From assembly GCA_903813345.2 (NCBI GenBank), contig CAIIXF020000008.1:14866822-14926821 (forward strand): 60,000 nt of DNA, written 5' to 3'. This DNA comes from Owenia fusiformis. Lineage: Eukaryota > Annelida > Polychaeta > Sabellida > Oweniidae. Below are positions 58,315 to 60,000 of this stretch, one piece after another. Position numbers and translations under genes: made by a program. Below the pieces are notes generated by a model. It was given only the letters and a program-made list of their open reading frames with translations, was not told where the DNA came from and did no database searches. Position 1 is the first letter of the stretch, and each line of letters opens with the position of its first letter.

Positions 58315-59690
58315 TACTAACTTGGTGGCTCTTCTTTGTACTTTTTCAATTTTAATGATGTCTATCAGTATTTGTATAGGTTGAAGACCACAGTAGAGTT
58401 TCCCATAGGTGGCCATTATAACATTTTACCCTGTATCTTATTAACGATTAGTATCCATGCCTAGTGCAACATACCACAGTGTTCGGGAGAGACTCGCCTA
58501 GACTGCTATAACAATCTTACCATGGGTTGTCCACCGAATTTTTGAGATAAATAAACTTGAAGACACTAACCCCCTCTATCGTCAGATTTCTCAGAGAATT
58601 CTGGTAAAATCACCAAGGTCAAAATCACTCCACCGCCAGCTTAAAATGAGATTTCCCACTGAACTTTGGCATGTTTTCAGATAAATCAGGACCTACCTTA
58701 TAAATATTTAGTCCCAATTCACTTCCCAAACGCCAAATGGCGCTCCAATGGGGTAGGAAAGGAGAAAAATGACTTTTTATACAGAAAACCAAATCACTAA
58801 CGGTAACCGCTAGTGTCCTTACTCAGGACTATATCCATAAGGACTCCATATACTATTTCCATACTCAAGGTGGGGTCTAACGAGGGATTTGTAGAGAAGT
58901 GGTAGGGTGGTTTTGTCCAGATGAGAAAATGTCCTTTTTATTAATCCGAGGATGCTGTTTGCCTTGGCTACTTGTATGTCGATATGTTTACATCATGATA
59001 TACCATGACATCTCATTTCTTCTCAGCCCTGAGATGCCATGATATAATGAGCTTGATTTGGCGATCCAGGAGAGCCCAAAATTGAGGATTTTTGAGATCT
59101 TTCATCCCAGCTCATATTTCATTTAATTGGGGTCATTAAACCTGTGTACACGTACCTGTACTAATATCTGCTGTTAAATACAATGCCTATTATGCAATGT
59201 ATTGACATTAGGTAAATGATTACATGATAACTATCATACTTATTGACAGTTATAACTCTTCCCATCTGATGTGCTCAGATCACAGAATATGCCTCATAAT
59301 ATCAGAGCATGTTTCAGGTGAAACAGAAAGATGCTATGAGCATCAGAATGATATGTTTATGAAACTTAAGTTGATTGTCTATGTTGATTCCAAGATCTTT
59401 TTCTAACACTGTCTGTTGTAGGGTTTTATTGTCCATGGTATACTCCTGATTATCATTTTTGTTTCCTAAGTGCATTACTTTACACTTGTCAGTATTAAAG
59501 GGGAGTTGCCAATCTTTTGACCATTTTGTCATTTTATCTAAGTCCGATTGTAATTGGTCTTCCTGGTTTTGTACACAACCATAGTTTAGCATCATCTGCA
59601 TACATTAGTATTTTGTTCTTTGTAGCATCTGGGAGGTCTCTGTATTTAGGATCATATAGAATTGTATAAGGAATGCCACAATCTCTTATT
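58315..59690 (-). pseudogene. LINE reverse transcriptase fragment, minus strand, with frameshifts
   Basis: Reading from 59690 down: DLPD, the catalytic YADDAKLW (near 59585-59605), a frameshift, then KMTKWSKDWQLPFNTDKCKV and LEKDLGINIDNQLKFHKHI, an interruption by a MITE (58991-59350), then VAKANSILGLIKRTFSHLDK and LVRPHLEYGNSIWSPYG, a less clear stretch, and DIIKIEKVQRRATKLV. This is a CR1/jockey-like LINE reverse transcriptase, clearly dead. The part at 58440-58820 does not read as LINE protein and may be another insertion. Confidence 0.8.
58991..59350. mobile_element. MULE-like MITE inserted in the LINE
   Basis: Begins CATCATGATATACCATGAC, ends GCATCAGAATG, flanked by ATATGTTTA (58982-58990, 59351-59359). 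Removing it rejoins the LINE frame ...KFHKHI-DIQVAKAN..., which proves the boundaries. The 10-bp ends are weak inverted repeats (CATCATGATA, CATTCTGATG). It is the longer relative of the element at 47907. Confidence 0.85.
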
Positions 59691-60000
59691 TTCCACTAAC
59701 AGCCTTGTATTTTTGTCTGATACATAATCTTTACATTTATTACAAACCTGTCAATGTGTAGCTAGGCCTATATCAAGTGCCACACCCGCTTTCTTCCTTC
59801 TCCTCATCTGGTTCGATGTGACACCTGAGATAGTACTGTATATACAGAAAAATGTAGGAGGGGTTGCTTTAGATGTACATCTTTTCTTGATTTTTTATTT
59901 ACCATTACATAGTCTGGACCCCTTGCATGAGCAATCCCCACACAGCCCTTCCAGATGACTTGCAGCATTGACATTCTCTGGACCTCATTATATGAACCCC
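59691..60000. other. Window end, no gene seen
   Basis: May include more of the decayed LINE upstream of the YADD box, but I cannot read it reliably. Confidence 0.4.

Noticed and set aside
1-60000. CRISPR arrays, operons or bacterial-type promoters
   Set aside because: No regular repeat-spacer array. Introns and TE content show a eukaryotic genome.

Overview
The window is AT-rich animal DNA, with few genes, long introns or intergenic stretches and many degenerate transposons. Canonical GT/AG introns, a neurexin exon, a tartrate-resistant acid phosphatase gene, a THAP-DDE transposon and several non-LTR and MITE families point to an invertebrate metazoan. A marine lophotrochozoan or an invertebrate deuterostome is my guess; the sequence alone does not settle it.

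Host genes are sparse. On the minus strand, 26087-26945 is the first coding exon of a neurexin (signal peptide, first LNS/laminin-G domain, EGF repeat), with a leader carrying three short upstream ORFs. On the plus strand, 49460-50686 is a compact purple acid phosphatase (ACP5/TRAP type) with one short intron inside the coding region and all seven metal ligands present. On the minus strand, 54190-54774 holds two phase-compatible exons of an unrecognised gene next to promoter-like motifs. Downstream of them are two tandem, similar hydrophobic coding segments (53705-54028), with a fainter third copy near 55.5 kb.

Mobile DNA dominates. At 3684-10956 a 7.3-kb ISL2EU-like (IS5/PIF-related) DNA transposon encodes an apparently intact THAP-DDE transposase. 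I infer that its start codon sits alone in the first coding exon. A Harbinger-type MITE lies in its intron, and a long non-LTR retrotransposon ORF with a (TAAA)n tail lies in its 3' half. Elsewhere I could delimit, by terminal inverted repeats plus target-site duplications (TSDs), mariner-like, hAT-like (5-bp and 6-bp TSDs), piggyBac-like, Harbinger-like and 9-bp-TSD (MULE-like) elements.

From 55.8 to 59.7 kb a minus-strand LINE copy is interrupted by two datable insertions: a 360-bp MITE with a 9-bp TSD, and a 2.2-kb element with a 12-bp TSD and a hairpin near each end that I cannot assign to a family. Another unexplained structure is a set of five copies of one palindrome (ACCGACAATTGTCGGT core) in two blocks at 41.8-42.8 kb, spaced about 49-51 bp apart within each block.
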